From positions 1 to 64,000 of the forward strand of contig JAFRJE010000002.1 of assembly GCA_017432425.1 (NCBI GenBank): a DNA stretch of 64,000 bases. The letters run 5' to 3'. The stretch is from Candidatus Saccharimonadota bacterium (GTDB lineage Bacteria > Patescibacteriota > Saccharimonadia > Saccharimonadales > Saccharimonadaceae). Positions 30,853-39,207 of the stretch are shown in pieces; the stretch's first letter is position 1, and each line of letters begins with the position of its first letter. Below the pieces are notes generated by a model. It was given only the letters and a program-made list of their open reading frames with translations. It did no database searches and had not been told where the DNA came from. Position numbers and translations under genes: made by a program.

Positions 30853-32203
30853 TCTAAAAAAGCCCGCCGGGCGTATCCCGCCCCAGGATCTAGTCGCCGA
30901 AAAATCTCTGCTCGGCGCGATTCTTCTCGATGATAAGGCTTTCCCGGAAATCCTTGAGCGCATAAAAACCGGTGATTTTTATGAGGAGCGTCATAATATA
31001 ATTTACAAGGCAATGACGACCCTCTATCAACAACACAACCCAATCGACCTCTTGACTTTGACCGCTGAACTTCGCGCCGAAAAAGCCCTGAAAAAAGTTG
31101 GTGGCTCGCCGTTTCTGACCGAGCTAACAAATTTCGTCCCGACCGCTTCCCATATCCTCGCCTATGCCGACCTAGTTGAAAAAACCGCCCTCCGCCGAAA
31201 ACTGATTACCGTCGGAACCGATATTGCCGAAAAAGCTTACGAAGAGGGAACTGAAGTCGGAGTTCTAATCGGCGCCGCCGAAAAAGCTCTGTTCGAAGTC
31301 TCCGACAAAACAACCAAATCCGACTATACCGTCCTCGAGGATCTCCTCGCTGATGCGTTCGATCGCATGGAAGAACTCCATAAAAACAAAGGCGCTCTCC
31401 GCGGACTAAAAACCGGCTTCCGCGACGTCGACAAAAAAACCGCTGGCTTCCAAAAAGGCGACCTAATTATTATTGGCGCCCGCCCGGCAATGGGTAAAAC
31501 GACTTTCGCGGAAAATCTCGCTTATAATGTCGCGACAATCAATAATCGCGGCGTCCTCTTTTTTTCAATGGAAATGGCCTGCGCTGAAATCGTTGACCGT
31601 ATGGTTTCCGACGTCTCTGGCGTTGATGCCTGGAAAATCCGAACCGGAAATATCTCCGAAGACGATTTCGGTAAAATCGGCGATGCTCTCGGCGACATGG
31701 GCTCTGTTCCGCTCTACCTCGACGACACAAGTTCAATGACGATTCTTGAACTCCGAAACAAAGCTCGTCGCGCCGCTCATGATCACGACATCGGTATGAT
31801 TATTGTTGACTACCTCCAACTTCTCCAGGGTTCCGACCGCTACGCCGGAAACCGTGTCCAAGAAGTTACCGAAATCTCCCGCGGCTTAAAAACCCTCGCC
31901 CGCGAACTAGAAATCCCTGTTGTTGCCCTTGCTCAGCTCTCCCGTAGCGTAACCGGTCGCGACGACCCCCGCCCTGTCCTCTCCGACCTCCGCGAATCCG
32001 GCTCAATCGAACAGGACGCCGACATGGTTATGTTCCTCCATCGTCCCGATTATTACCGCCAGAACTCCGACGATTTCGAGCCAACGAATATAACCGAATT
32101 AATTATCGCAAAACACCGCCATGGACCCGTCGGGAAAATCGAACTCTATTTCCACCCCGAACTCCTCCGCTTCATGTCCCTAGATACTACCCACGAAGAA
32201 TAA
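30830..32203 (+). CDS. dnaB: Replicative DNA helicase DnaB
   Basis: Hexameric fork helicase. The N-terminal domain (PQDLVAEKSLLGAILLDDKAF) and RecA-like C-terminal domain are complete, with Walker A GARPAMGKTTFAENLAYN, Walker B IIVDYLQLLQG and the late QDADMVMFLHRPDYY. 457 aa, standard. Translation begins at GTG 30830: AAGGAGG ends 6-7 nt before it, and no suitable ATG is near. A TATAAT inside the dnaX end (around 30797) could add a promoter. It overlaps dnaX, linking clamp loader and helicase. Confidence 0.95.
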   Translation: MEEESRSSLKKPAGRIPPQDLVAEKSLLGAILLDDKAFPEILERIKTGDFYEERHNIIYKAMTTLYQQHNPIDLLTLTAELRAEKALKKVGGSPFLTELTNFVPTASHILAYADLVEKTALRRKLITVGTDIAEKAYEEGTEVGVLIGAAEKALFEVSDKTTKSDYTVLEDLLADAFDRMEELHKNKGALRGLKTGFRDVDKKTAGFQKGDLIIIGARPAMGKTTFAENLAYNVATINNRGVLFFSMEMACAEIVDRMVSDVSGVDAWKIRTGNISEDDFGKIGDALGDMGSVPLYLDDTSSMTILELRNKARRAAHDHDIGMIIVDYLQLLQGSDRYAGNRVQEVTEISRGLKTLARELEIPVVALAQLSRSVTGRDDPRPVLSDLRESGSIEQDADMVMFLHRPDYYRQNSDDFEPTNITELIIAKHRHGPVGKIELYFHPELLRFMSLDTTHEE

Positions 32204-32224
32204 TTTTTGATATAATGGTTACGA

Positions 32225-33721
32225 ATGAGTAGATTAGTCGTTTCACGTTTAACTCTTTATCGCTTTCGTTTTTTTATTGGCTTTGGGCTGCTCGCAATAA
32301 TTTTCGCGTCGCTTCTTTTTTCTTTTCCGCTAATCGCTCCCTCTGGTCTCTCCGAAGCTGAACGCGAATCCGCCGTCGCGAGCTATAATCTCCATTTTTC
32401 CTCAATAACCTCCGGCGACCTCGTTGACCTCCCTTATCATATCCTCCAAAAACTCTCTATTCTCGCTTTTGGCTTTAACTCTTACGCAATCAAACTCCCC
32501 TCGATTCTCGCCGGACTCGCCCTCGGCGTCCTGATTGTTCTCCTTTTGAACCGCTGGTTTAAGACGAACGTCGCCCTCCTCGCTTCGATTATAACCGTCC
32601 TCTCGACCCCGTTTCTCTTTCTCTCCGGCTCCGGAACGCCTCTGATTATGCTCGTTTTCTGGCCGACTTTCCTCCTCTGGCTCGGCTCTAAGATTCAAGG
32701 CGTAAAACGCCCTCGCCCGCTCTATTGCCTAATTTTCGCCCTCGCTCTCCTACTCTCGATTTATACGCCCCATTTAATATATCTAGTAATCTTTATTATT
32801 ATCTTCGCCCTCGTCCAGCCCCACCTCCGCTTTACAATCAAATCCCTCCCGAAAATCCCTCTAATAATAACCAGCCTGATTATCCTCGCCGGAATCACGA
32901 TGTGGGGCATAAACTTAGTCTCGACTCCTGGCGTCGCCCTTTCGATTTTCTTCGCCAAAAACTTCTCCCTCGGAAACTTTTTCAATAACATTATCTCCGG
33001 GCTCGCGCCGTTCTTTTCCTGGGGGAATGCGCTCGAGAGTGTCTTCCTCTCGCCAATGATTAGTCTCGCGACTCTCGCCCTCGCCCTGACCGGTCTTTTC
33101 TCGACCGCGAAAGGCTTTTTTGCCTCAAGAAACGCAATCGCCTCCTGTTTTATCGTTTTCGCTGTCGTTCTCGCCGGGCTAAACCCCGACTCGAGCCTGC
33201 TTCTGATTCTTCCGTTGGCGATTCTCGTTGCTCATGGGCTCCGCTATCTCCTCGAAAAATGGTACGGTCTTTTTCCAGAGAACCCCTATGCTCGCATTTT
33301 TGCGATTTTCCCGCTCTCTGTTTTGCTCGCGCTGATTATAATCCCGAACGTAACGTTCTTTATTTATGGTTATCGCTATGTTCCTGCCGTCGCGAACCAA
33401 TTTAGTAGCGACTTGAACCTCGTTTCCGAAACTCTAAACGAAAATATGACCCTCCTCGCCGAAGAAAATTCGCTCGACTATAAATTCTACGAAGTCTATG
33501 AAGACCGAACCCATTCTTTAATGCTCGCTTCGAAGTTAAAAGAAGCGAAACCCGGCTATAAAGTCGCGACTCTCGGAAAAGCCTCCGCCGACTATCTCGC
33601 TGAAGCCGAGTCGATGGAAAAAGTCTTGAGCCTAGATAGGATAATAACCTCCCCGAAATCAGATAATTCTGATAGAATATACATATATAATATTGTTGCG
33701 AAAGAAACCGTAAAAGAATAA
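32225..33721 (+). CDS. Multi-pass glycosyltransferase of the PMT/ArnT type
   Basis: Membrane protein with about ten hydrophobic helices. The segment DLPYHILQKLSILAFGFNSYAIKLPSILAGLALGVLIVLLLNRWF, followed by LLASIITVLSTPFLFLSGSGTP, matches the early region of PMT_2/GT39-like lipid-linked sugar transferases. The extracytoplasmic loop and the small C-terminal domain (YRYVPAVANQFSSDLNLV onward) follow. The catalytic acidic pair is not clear. It would move a sugar from a polyprenyl carrier to an external acceptor. TGATATAAT ends 8 nt before the ATG, so it is leaderless although dnaB ends just upstream. Confidence 0.7.
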   Translation: MSRLVVSRLTLYRFRFFIGFGLLAIIFASLLFSFPLIAPSGLSEAERESAVASYNLHFSSITSGDLVDLPYHILQKLSILAFGFNSYAIKLPSILAGLALGVLIVLLLNRWFKTNVALLASIITVLSTPFLFLSGSGTPLIMLVFWPTFLLWLGSKIQGVKRPRPLYCLIFALALLLSIYTPHLIYLVIFIIIFALVQPHLRFTIKSLPKIPLIITSLIILAGITMWGINLVSTPGVALSIFFAKNFSLGNFFNNIISGLAPFFSWGNALESVFLSPMISLATLALALTGLFSTAKGFFASRNAIASCFIVFAVVLAGLNPDSSLLLILPLAILVAHGLRYLLEKWYGLFPENPYARIFAIFPLSVLLALIIIPNVTFFIYGYRYVPAVANQFSSDLNLVSETLNENMTLLAEENSLDYKFYEVYEDRTHSLMLASKLKEAKPGYKVATLGKASADYLAEAESMEKVLSLDRIITSPKSDNSDRIYIYNIVAKETVKE

Positions 33722-33731
33722 GGAGAAAAAT

Positions 33732-34028
33732 ATGGGTCAAACTATGGACCAAATGAAAATGCTGAACCAGCTCCGCAAGGCGCAAAAAGATTTGAAAAAC
33801 GAAATCGTTGAAGTTGAAGCCGGCGACGGCGCTGTCGTTGTCCAAATAACTGGCGAACTAAAAATTAAAAAAGTAACGATTGACCCCGAAAAAGTTGATC
33901 TCGACGATATTCATGAACTCGAACGCTGGATCGAAAACTGTATGCGCGACGGCTACGCAAAAGCGCAGGAAATCGCGACCGATAAAATGAAACCGATGAT
34001 GGGAATGCTCGGAAACCTCGGTCTCTAA
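33732..34028 (+). CDS. YbaB/EbfC nucleoid-associated protein
   Basis: Small dimeric DNA-binding protein. QMKMLNQLRKAQKDLKNEIVEVEAGDGAVVVQITGELKIKKVTIDPEKVDLDDIHELERWIENCMRDGYAKAQEIA matches YbaB over its whole length. 98 aa. AAGGAG lies 6 nt before the ATG. It is directly followed by recR (1 nt gap), the widely conserved ybaB-recR order in bacteria, which supports both assignments. Confidence 0.93.
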   Translation: MGQTMDQMKMLNQLRKAQKDLKNEIVEVEAGDGAVVVQITGELKIKKVTIDPEKVDLDDIHELERWIENCMRDGYAKAQEIATDKMKPMMGMLGNLGL

Positions 34029-34029
34029 A

Positions 34030-34635
34030 ATGCTCCCGAAAGCCCTCGAAGATGTAATTTCCGCCCTCGGCGCGTTGCCGGGCGTCGGACCGCGAACCGC
34101 GGAACGCTACGCGTATTATCTTTTTCGTTCAAACCCTAATGTCTCAAAAACTATTGCCGACTCCCTAAAAATCCTCCATTCCGGCGTAAAAAATTGCCCA
34201 AAAACCTTTGCTTTAATAAATTCCGACGAAGAATTTTCTCCGCTCTATTCCGACCCCTCCCGCGACAAAACCTCCGTCCTCGTCGTCGAAGAACCGCTCG
34301 ACATATACGCAATCGAAAACACAAAACAATACCAGGGAACATATCACGTCCTCGGCGGCGCCGTCTCCCCAATCGACGGTATAACTCCCGACCAGCTCCA
34401 TATTAAAGAACTCGTTTCTCGCGTAAAAGCCGACTCCGTAAAAGAAGTTATTATCGCAACAAACCCTAGTGTCGAGGGAGAATCGACCGCTCTCTTGCTC
34501 CAAAAACTCTTGAGCGAAAAATATCCTGACTTAAAAATAACTCGTCTCGCCCGCGGTCTCCCTCTCGGCGTCGACCTCTCCTACGCCGATCAAATCACTC
34601 TCTCCGCCGCGCTAAGCAACAGAACTTCGCTCTAA
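34030..34635 (+). CDS. recR: Recombination protein RecR lacking its zinc finger
   Basis: Works with RecO/RecF to load RecA at gaps. The helix-hairpin-helix ALGALPGVGPRTAERYAYYL, the Toprim segment VLVVEEPLDIYAIENTKQYQGTYHVLGGAVSPIDGITPDQLHI and the C-terminal ARGLPLGVDLSYADQITLSAAL are intact. Normally four cysteines form a zinc finger between them; here the region reads NCPKTFALINSDEEFSPLYSDPSRD, with only one cysteine left. The length of 201 aa shows the domain was substituted, not deleted. The 3' end overlaps convergent rmuC by 4 nt. Confidence 0.95.
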   Translation: MLPKALEDVISALGALPGVGPRTAERYAYYLFRSNPNVSKTIADSLKILHSGVKNCPKTFALINSDEEFSPLYSDPSRDKTSVLVVEEPLDIYAIENTKQYQGTYHVLGGAVSPIDGITPDQLHIKELVSRVKADSVKEVIIATNPSVEGESTALLLQKLLSEKYPDLKITRLARGLPLGVDLSYADQITLSAALSNRTSL

Positions 34636-35801
34636 TCGTTTAGAAGTTTCAGACTTTCTCCCTCAGAAATAGTCTCGACGTCTTTTAGTCTTCGTTCAAT
34701 CTGCCTCGACGTCGTTTTCGCACTCTCAATTTTATTCGCACTCTCCGTCAATTTCTTCTGAACCCCCTCAAGTAAATCGCCAAACTTCCCGAACTGCGCC
34801 TTAACTCCGCCGAGGATTTGCCAAACCTCCGCGCTCCTTTTCTCAATCGCAACGCTTCTATATCCCATAAGCAACCCGTTCAGCATAACCGGCAACGTCG
34901 CTGGACTCGCCAGGCTAATATTAAACTTCTGTCTAACTTCGTCAACCAACCCCGGGATCCTTAAAATCTCCGCATAAAGGCTTTCCGTCGGAACGAACAT
35001 CATCGCAAAATCAAGCGTTTTCGGCGGCTCAATATATTTTTCGCTAATTTTCTTTGCTTGAACCTTAACGTCTTTCGCGAGTTCTTTCCTCAGTCTTTCA
35101 ATTTCTATTTTCTCCCCCTTATCATACGCCGCAATCAACCGGCTATAATTCTCAACCGGAAATTTCGAGTCGATCGGGAGTAAAACTTCCGTCTCTTTCC
35201 CCGGCATCTTAATCGCAAACTCAACCCTGTCCGCCGACCCCTTTTTAATCAGCGTATTTTCATAATATTGACTTGGCGTCAAAATATCCGTAATAATCGC
35301 TCCAAGCTGAACTTCGCCATAAATCCCTCGCGTCTTAACCCCCTCCATCACTTTTTTCAGGTCTCCGACCCCAGTCGCGAGGTTTTTCATCTCCCCCAGC
35401 CCTTGATAAACCTGAGAAAGTTGTCCGGAAATCGTCTTAAAACTCTCGTTAAACCGCTTCTCGACCGACTCTTTTAGCTTTTCGTCAACCGTCTCGCGCA
35501 TCTGCTCCAACTTTTTCTCGTTTGAATCCTGGAGCCGCGTAATCTTATTATCGACAGTTTTCTGAATCTCGCCGAGGTTCCCCGAAATCTCCTTCCTGTT
35601 TTCCCGAAATTCGCTCGCAATCTTCGGTTGAAGCTCGTCAATTTTCTTCGACAAAATTTCGACTTTCGTGTCGGTCTTTACTAACTTTTCCGTAATCTCA
35701 GAAAAATCAATTTTCTCGCTCTTAGGCTTTCCTAGGCTAAAAACTAAATACCCCAAAACCCCCAAGTTAATAACCCCCAAAATAATCATAACAACTTCCA
35801 T
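34632..35801 (-). CDS. rmuC: DNA recombination protein RmuC
   Basis: Membrane-tethered protein of the RmuC family, thought to limit inversions and with a nuclease-like fold. One N-terminal membrane helix is followed by a long coiled coil (about residues 35-150) and the conserved core RGIYGEVQLGAIITDILTPSQYYEN, LLPIDSKFPVENYSRL, FAMMFVPTESLYAEIL and TLPVMLNGLLMGYRSVAIEKRS. The ATG at 35801 is chosen: TATAAT (35814-35809) ends 7 nt before it, whereas the ATG at 35810 lies in the box. No terminator separates it from recR on the other strand. Confidence 0.94.
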   Translation of the reverse strand: MEVVMIILGVINLGVLGYLVFSLGKPKSEKIDFSEITEKLVKTDTKVEILSKKIDELQPKIASEFRENRKEISGNLGEIQKTVDNKITRLQDSNEKKLEQMRETVDEKLKESVEKRFNESFKTISGQLSQVYQGLGEMKNLATGVGDLKKVMEGVKTRGIYGEVQLGAIITDILTPSQYYENTLIKKGSADRVEFAIKMPGKETEVLLPIDSKFPVENYSRLIAAYDKGEKIEIERLRKELAKDVKVQAKKISEKYIEPPKTLDFAMMFVPTESLYAEILRIPGLVDEVRQKFNISLASPATLPVMLNGLLMGYRSVAIEKRSAEVWQILGGVKAQFGKFGDLLEGVQKKLTESANKIESAKTTSRQIERRLKDVETISEGESLKLLND

Positions 35802-35808
35802 AACTTCC

Positions 35809-35814
35809 ATTATA
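35809..35814 (-). promoter_or_regulatory. -10 box that decides the rmuC start
   Basis: TATAAT on the minus strand with 7 bases to the ATG at 35801. Confidence 0.6.
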
Positions 35815-35829
35815 CCACAAATCCTCTCC

Positions 35830-35854
35830 GCCCTACTCCTAAGTAGGGCTTTTT
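35830..35854 (+). terminator. Plus-strand terminator antisense side of rmuC
   Basis: GCCCTACT-CCTA-AGTAGGGC followed by TTTTT. The nearest upstream plus-strand gene is recR, whose stop is 1.2 kb away, so it would end recR read-through that covers all of rmuC, or transcripts from an unseen antisense promoter. Confidence 0.75.
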
Positions 35855-35885
35855 CTTTACGCTAAAAAGTTATATAATAATATAT

Positions 35886-36908
35886 ATGTATAAATCTTTC
35901 CTAAAATTCCTTGAAAATAAATCTCGAATCTGTATTATCCAGGCCGAAAATCCCGACGGCGATTCTCTCGGCTCAGCGATTGCTCTCGACTATCTAATCG
36001 AAAACTATAAAACCGCTAAAGGCGAGAAAATCGAGCTCTCGCTTTATTGCCCGGTCGATATCCCGAAATATCTTCGCTATTTCTCCGATTGGTCTCGCGT
36101 CGAAAACGAGTTCGACTGGAAAGCCGACGGCTATATTATCGTTGATACTGCCGCCGAAATTCTCCTTTCTAAAATCTTTGAAGATTCCGCGAAAAGAAAT
36201 AAACTCGAAACTAAACCCGTTTTTGTTCTCGATCATCACGAAACCGAAGACGATTTATCTTTTCCCCACGAAAAACTAATCGAACCTCTCCCCGCTTGCT
36301 GTAGTTTAATTTATAAAATCATAAAAGAAGAAAATCTTCCTCTCGAAGAAAATACCGCAAAAAATCTAATCTACGGAATTCTTTCCGATACCCTCGGGCT
36401 TACTTCCGCGAGCGTAACTCCGGAGACCTTTCGTTCTATCGCCGATCTTCTCGAAAAAGGAAACCTAGAAATCTCCGAACTCGAAGAAGCTCGTCGTGAG
36501 TTTATGAAAAAATCCCCCCGAATTCTCGACTATAAAGCCGATTTAATTAAACGAATCGAATATTCTCTCGACGGTTCTCTCGCAACTATCCATATCCCCT
36601 GGGAAGACATCGCCGAATACTCCGACGAATACAATCCGAACGTCCTGATTCTTGAAGAGATGCGTCTTGTCGAGGGCGTAAAAGTTGCTGTCGCAATAAA
36701 AACCTATCCCGACGGGAAACTAACCGGAAAAATCCGAACTTCCGTCCCGATCGCCGACAAAATCGCTGGCTTCTACGGCGGCGGCGGTCATCTCTACGCT
36801 GCCGGCTTCCGAACCTACGATATTTCTTATGACGACGCCGTCAAAGATCTCGTCTCGATTGTCCCAAACCTAATCGCCGAAGCCGAATCCGCCGAATCGG
36901 AAAAATAA
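35886..36908 (+). CDS. DHH-family phosphoesterase (NrnA/RecJ-like)
   Basis: Manganese-dependent phosphoesterase. NPDGDSLGSAIAL (DHH motif I variant), YIIVDTAAE, VFVLDHHETEDD (the DHH proper) and the DHHA1 C-terminus with GFYGGGGHLYAAGFRTY are all visible. Length of 340 aa suits NrnA-type nano-RNases/pAp phosphatases, which degrade 2-5 nt RNA and recycle pAp; the exact substrate is inferred. TATAAT (35873-35878) lies 7 nt before the ATG. It begins a three-gene unit with an alpha/beta hydrolase and cysS. Confidence 0.88.
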   Translation: MYKSFLKFLENKSRICIIQAENPDGDSLGSAIALDYLIENYKTAKGEKIELSLYCPVDIPKYLRYFSDWSRVENEFDWKADGYIIVDTAAEILLSKIFEDSAKRNKLETKPVFVLDHHETEDDLSFPHEKLIEPLPACCSLIYKIIKEENLPLEENTAKNLIYGILSDTLGLTSASVTPETFRSIADLLEKGNLEISELEEARREFMKKSPRILDYKADLIKRIEYSLDGSLATIHIPWEDIAEYSDEYNPNVLILEEMRLVEGVKVAVAIKTYPDGKLTGKIRTSVPIADKIAGFYGGGGHLYAAGFRTYDISYDDAVKDLVSIVPNLIAEAESAESEK

Positions 36909-36910
36909 TT

Positions 36911-37765
36911 ATGCAATCAAAATCCTATAATTTCTGGACATACTTCTATCATAAAACCCTGGGTCGCCCGCTTAAGTTAAAAATCGGTTTGTCTCGAAGG
37001 GCAAAAAACCCCGCCCTGACCGTCATTTTTCTCCACGGCATCTCCGCGAACTCCTCGACTTGGCGCGCAACTTTTTCCGAACTTATAAAAAACCAAACCC
37101 TAAACCGCGTAAATCTAATTTCCTTCGACCTCCTCGGTTTCGGAAACAGTTTAAAAGCGGACTGGCTCGACTATAACTATTCCGACTACGAATCCGCTTT
37201 GAAAACCTCCCTGAAAAAACTCCGTTTAAAAACTCCGGTCGTCTTCGTTGGTCATTCCATGGGATCTCTTATCCTCGCTAACTTTATTAAAAACTTGACT
37301 AAAACCGAATTAAAACGCTTAAATCTAAAAACTGCCGTTCTCGTCTCCCCTCCGGTTCTAAAGTCGAAAGAAGTCGCTTCTCTCCCGGACAAGTTCTATC
37401 TAAAGTCCTATTCTAGCCTCCATTCTCTCGCCGACTCCCTCCCGATTAAAACTCTCGCCGGATTTATCTCGAAAATTTCTTCTTTTCGTCGCGAATATTT
37501 AAAATCAACTGCTTTCGCAAAGTCAATGGAAAATATAATCTTAAACCCGCGAAACTTCGCGACTTTTGAAAATCTTGAGTTTAAAACAACCGTCATTCAC
37601 GGTCGTTTTGACCCGCTCGTCTTCGGTCCGAATCTCGAATCGCTTGCGAAGAAAAACAAAAATCTCGAGCTAATTAACGTAATCGGCGACCACGACATAA
37701 CGAGTCGAAAACGTGCTAAAATAGAAGAAATAATATTGAAAGCGGTTAAAGATGAGGTTATATAA
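36911..37765 (+). CDS. Alpha/beta hydrolase
   Basis: Alpha/beta-hydrolase fold enzyme. The oxyanion region VIFLHGISANSSTWR, the nucleophile elbow VFVGHSMGSLILANF (serine near residue 118), TVIHGRFDPLVFG with the acid, and a late histidine in GDHDITS complete a catalytic triad. No signal peptide. The substrate is unknown. It starts 2 nt after the phosphoesterase gene and overlaps cysS by 14 nt, so it is embedded in that operon. Confidence 0.86.
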   Translation: MQSKSYNFWTYFYHKTLGRPLKLKIGLSRRAKNPALTVIFLHGISANSSTWRATFSELIKNQTLNRVNLISFDLLGFGNSLKADWLDYNYSDYESALKTSLKKLRLKTPVVFVGHSMGSLILANFIKNLTKTELKRLNLKTAVLVSPPVLKSKEVASLPDKFYLKSYSSLHSLADSLPIKTLAGFISKISSFRREYLKSTAFAKSMENIILNPRNFATFENLEFKTTVIHGRFDPLVFGPNLESLAKKNKNLELINVIGDHDITSRKRAKIEEIILKAVKDEVI

Positions 37766-39176
37766 TACAAAAACTAAAAAGCTCGAAGAATTTAAGCCAA
37801 AAAACCCGGAAGAGGTTTCCCTTTATACTTGCGGGCCGACCGTCTATTCCGCTCCCCATATCGGCAATTTCGCCGCCTATATTTACTGGGACTTGCTCGT
37901 CCGAGCTCTAAAAGCGAATAATTTTAAAGTTAAACGCGTCTTGAATTTAACCGACGTTGGTCATCTAACTTCCGATGCCGACTCTGGCGAAGATAAATTA
38001 GAAAAAGGCGCGAAAAAAGAGGGAAAGACCGTTTGGGAAATTGCGGATTATTATATAAACGTCTTTAAATCCGGCTTCAAAAAACTCAATCTCCTTGAAC
38101 CCGAACTTTGGGCGCGCGCAACCGACTATATTGAAGCCGATAAAACCGCCGTCGAAAAAATGACCGAAAACGGCTTTACTTACGAAACCTCCGACGGAAT
38201 TTATTTTGATACCTCAAAATTCGAAGCCTATCCCGATTTCGCGAAACTCGATTTAAAAAACCTAAAAGCCGGTGCTCGCGTCGAATTTAACGAAGAAAAG
38301 AAAAACCCCTCCGACTTTGCCGTCTGGAAATTCATAAAACCTGGCGAGTCTCACGCCATGCGTTGGGACTTCCTCGGTCGCCCTGGCTACCCTGGCTGGC
38401 ATCTCGAATGTTCAACGATTATCGAAAAGGAGTTTAAAAACCTCCCGATTGACCTCCATACCGGCGGCGTCGACCATATCCCTGTCCATCATACCAATGA
38501 AATCGCCCAAAATTTCGCCGTAACCGGAAAACCCCTTGCGGATTTCTGGCTTCATTGTAATTTCCTAAAAATCAATGACGAGAAAGTCTCGAAATCCCTC
38601 GGTAACATACTTACCCTCGAAGACTTAGAAGAAAAAGGTTATTCCGTTTTCGACTTTAAACTCTGGCTCTATCAAGGTTCCTACCATAACGAGCGCAATT
38701 TTACTTTCGAAGATTTAACCGCCGCGAGATCTCGTCGTCTAAAGTGGCGAAATCATGTCGCATTGCTATATCAATCAGAAAAAAAAGCTATTATGCATAT
38801 ATATTCAGAAGATCCAATTAAACAAGCAGAGATAAACCAAAAGAAAGAAGACATTCCGTACCACGAATTTAAAAACAACCTGCTAAATTGTCTAAGCAAC
38901 GACTTAAATTCCGCAGACGCTTTTGCATACATAGAAGAAAAAACAAACAAAATGTCTATAGACTGCTGGCGTTTTGTAGATAAAATTTTTGGATTGAATA
39001 TCCTAGAAGATGCGCCAGATTTGACATCAAAATATTCTAATAAGATAGATGAAAGAAATAAGGCAAGATATAGCAATGACTTTGAGACTGCCGATAAAAT
39101 CCGCGACGAATTAAAGAAACAGAATATCACGCTAGTAGATACAGCTTTCGGGACAGTTTGGCAGTTCTCGTCATAA
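37752..39176 (+). CDS. cysS: Cysteinyl-tRNA synthetase with a foreign-looking 3' end
   Basis: Charges tRNA-Cys. YTCGPTVYSAPHIGNF carries the HIGH motif and a zinc ligand, WHLECSTI and HTNEIAQN supply the others, and KVSKSLGN is the second signature (about residue 280). 474 aa, normal. Up to about 38745 the codons are CG-rich like the neighbours. From there to the stop (about 140 codons, the anticodon-binding part) the sequence becomes AT-rich with AGA/ATA/AAT codons and almost no TCG or CGA. The frame is unbroken, so this looks like a recombinational replacement of the C-terminal domain. Confidence 0.95.
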   Translation: MRLYNTKTKKLEEFKPKNPEEVSLYTCGPTVYSAPHIGNFAAYIYWDLLVRALKANNFKVKRVLNLTDVGHLTSDADSGEDKLEKGAKKEGKTVWEIADYYINVFKSGFKKLNLLEPELWARATDYIEADKTAVEKMTENGFTYETSDGIYFDTSKFEAYPDFAKLDLKNLKAGARVEFNEEKKNPSDFAVWKFIKPGESHAMRWDFLGRPGYPGWHLECSTIIEKEFKNLPIDLHTGGVDHIPVHHTNEIAQNFAVTGKPLADFWLHCNFLKINDEKVSKSLGNILTLEDLEEKGYSVFDFKLWLYQGSYHNERNFTFEDLTAARSRRLKWRNHVALLYQSEKKAIMHIYSEDPIKQAEINQKKEDIPYHEFKNNLLNCLSNDLNSADAFAYIEEKTNKMSIDCWRFVDKIFGLNILEDAPDLTSKYSNKIDERNKARYSNDFETADKIRDELKKQNITLVDTAFGTVWQFSS

Positions 39177-39190
39177 TCCGGATTTTATGT

Positions 39191-39207
39191 TATAATATAT
39201 ATTATAT
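39191..39207 (+). promoter_or_regulatory. Palindromic TATAAT element abutting queA
   Basis: TATAATATATATTATA then T and the queA ATG, identical to the element at 3605-3621. TATG-T precedes the TATAAT. Confidence 0.55.
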
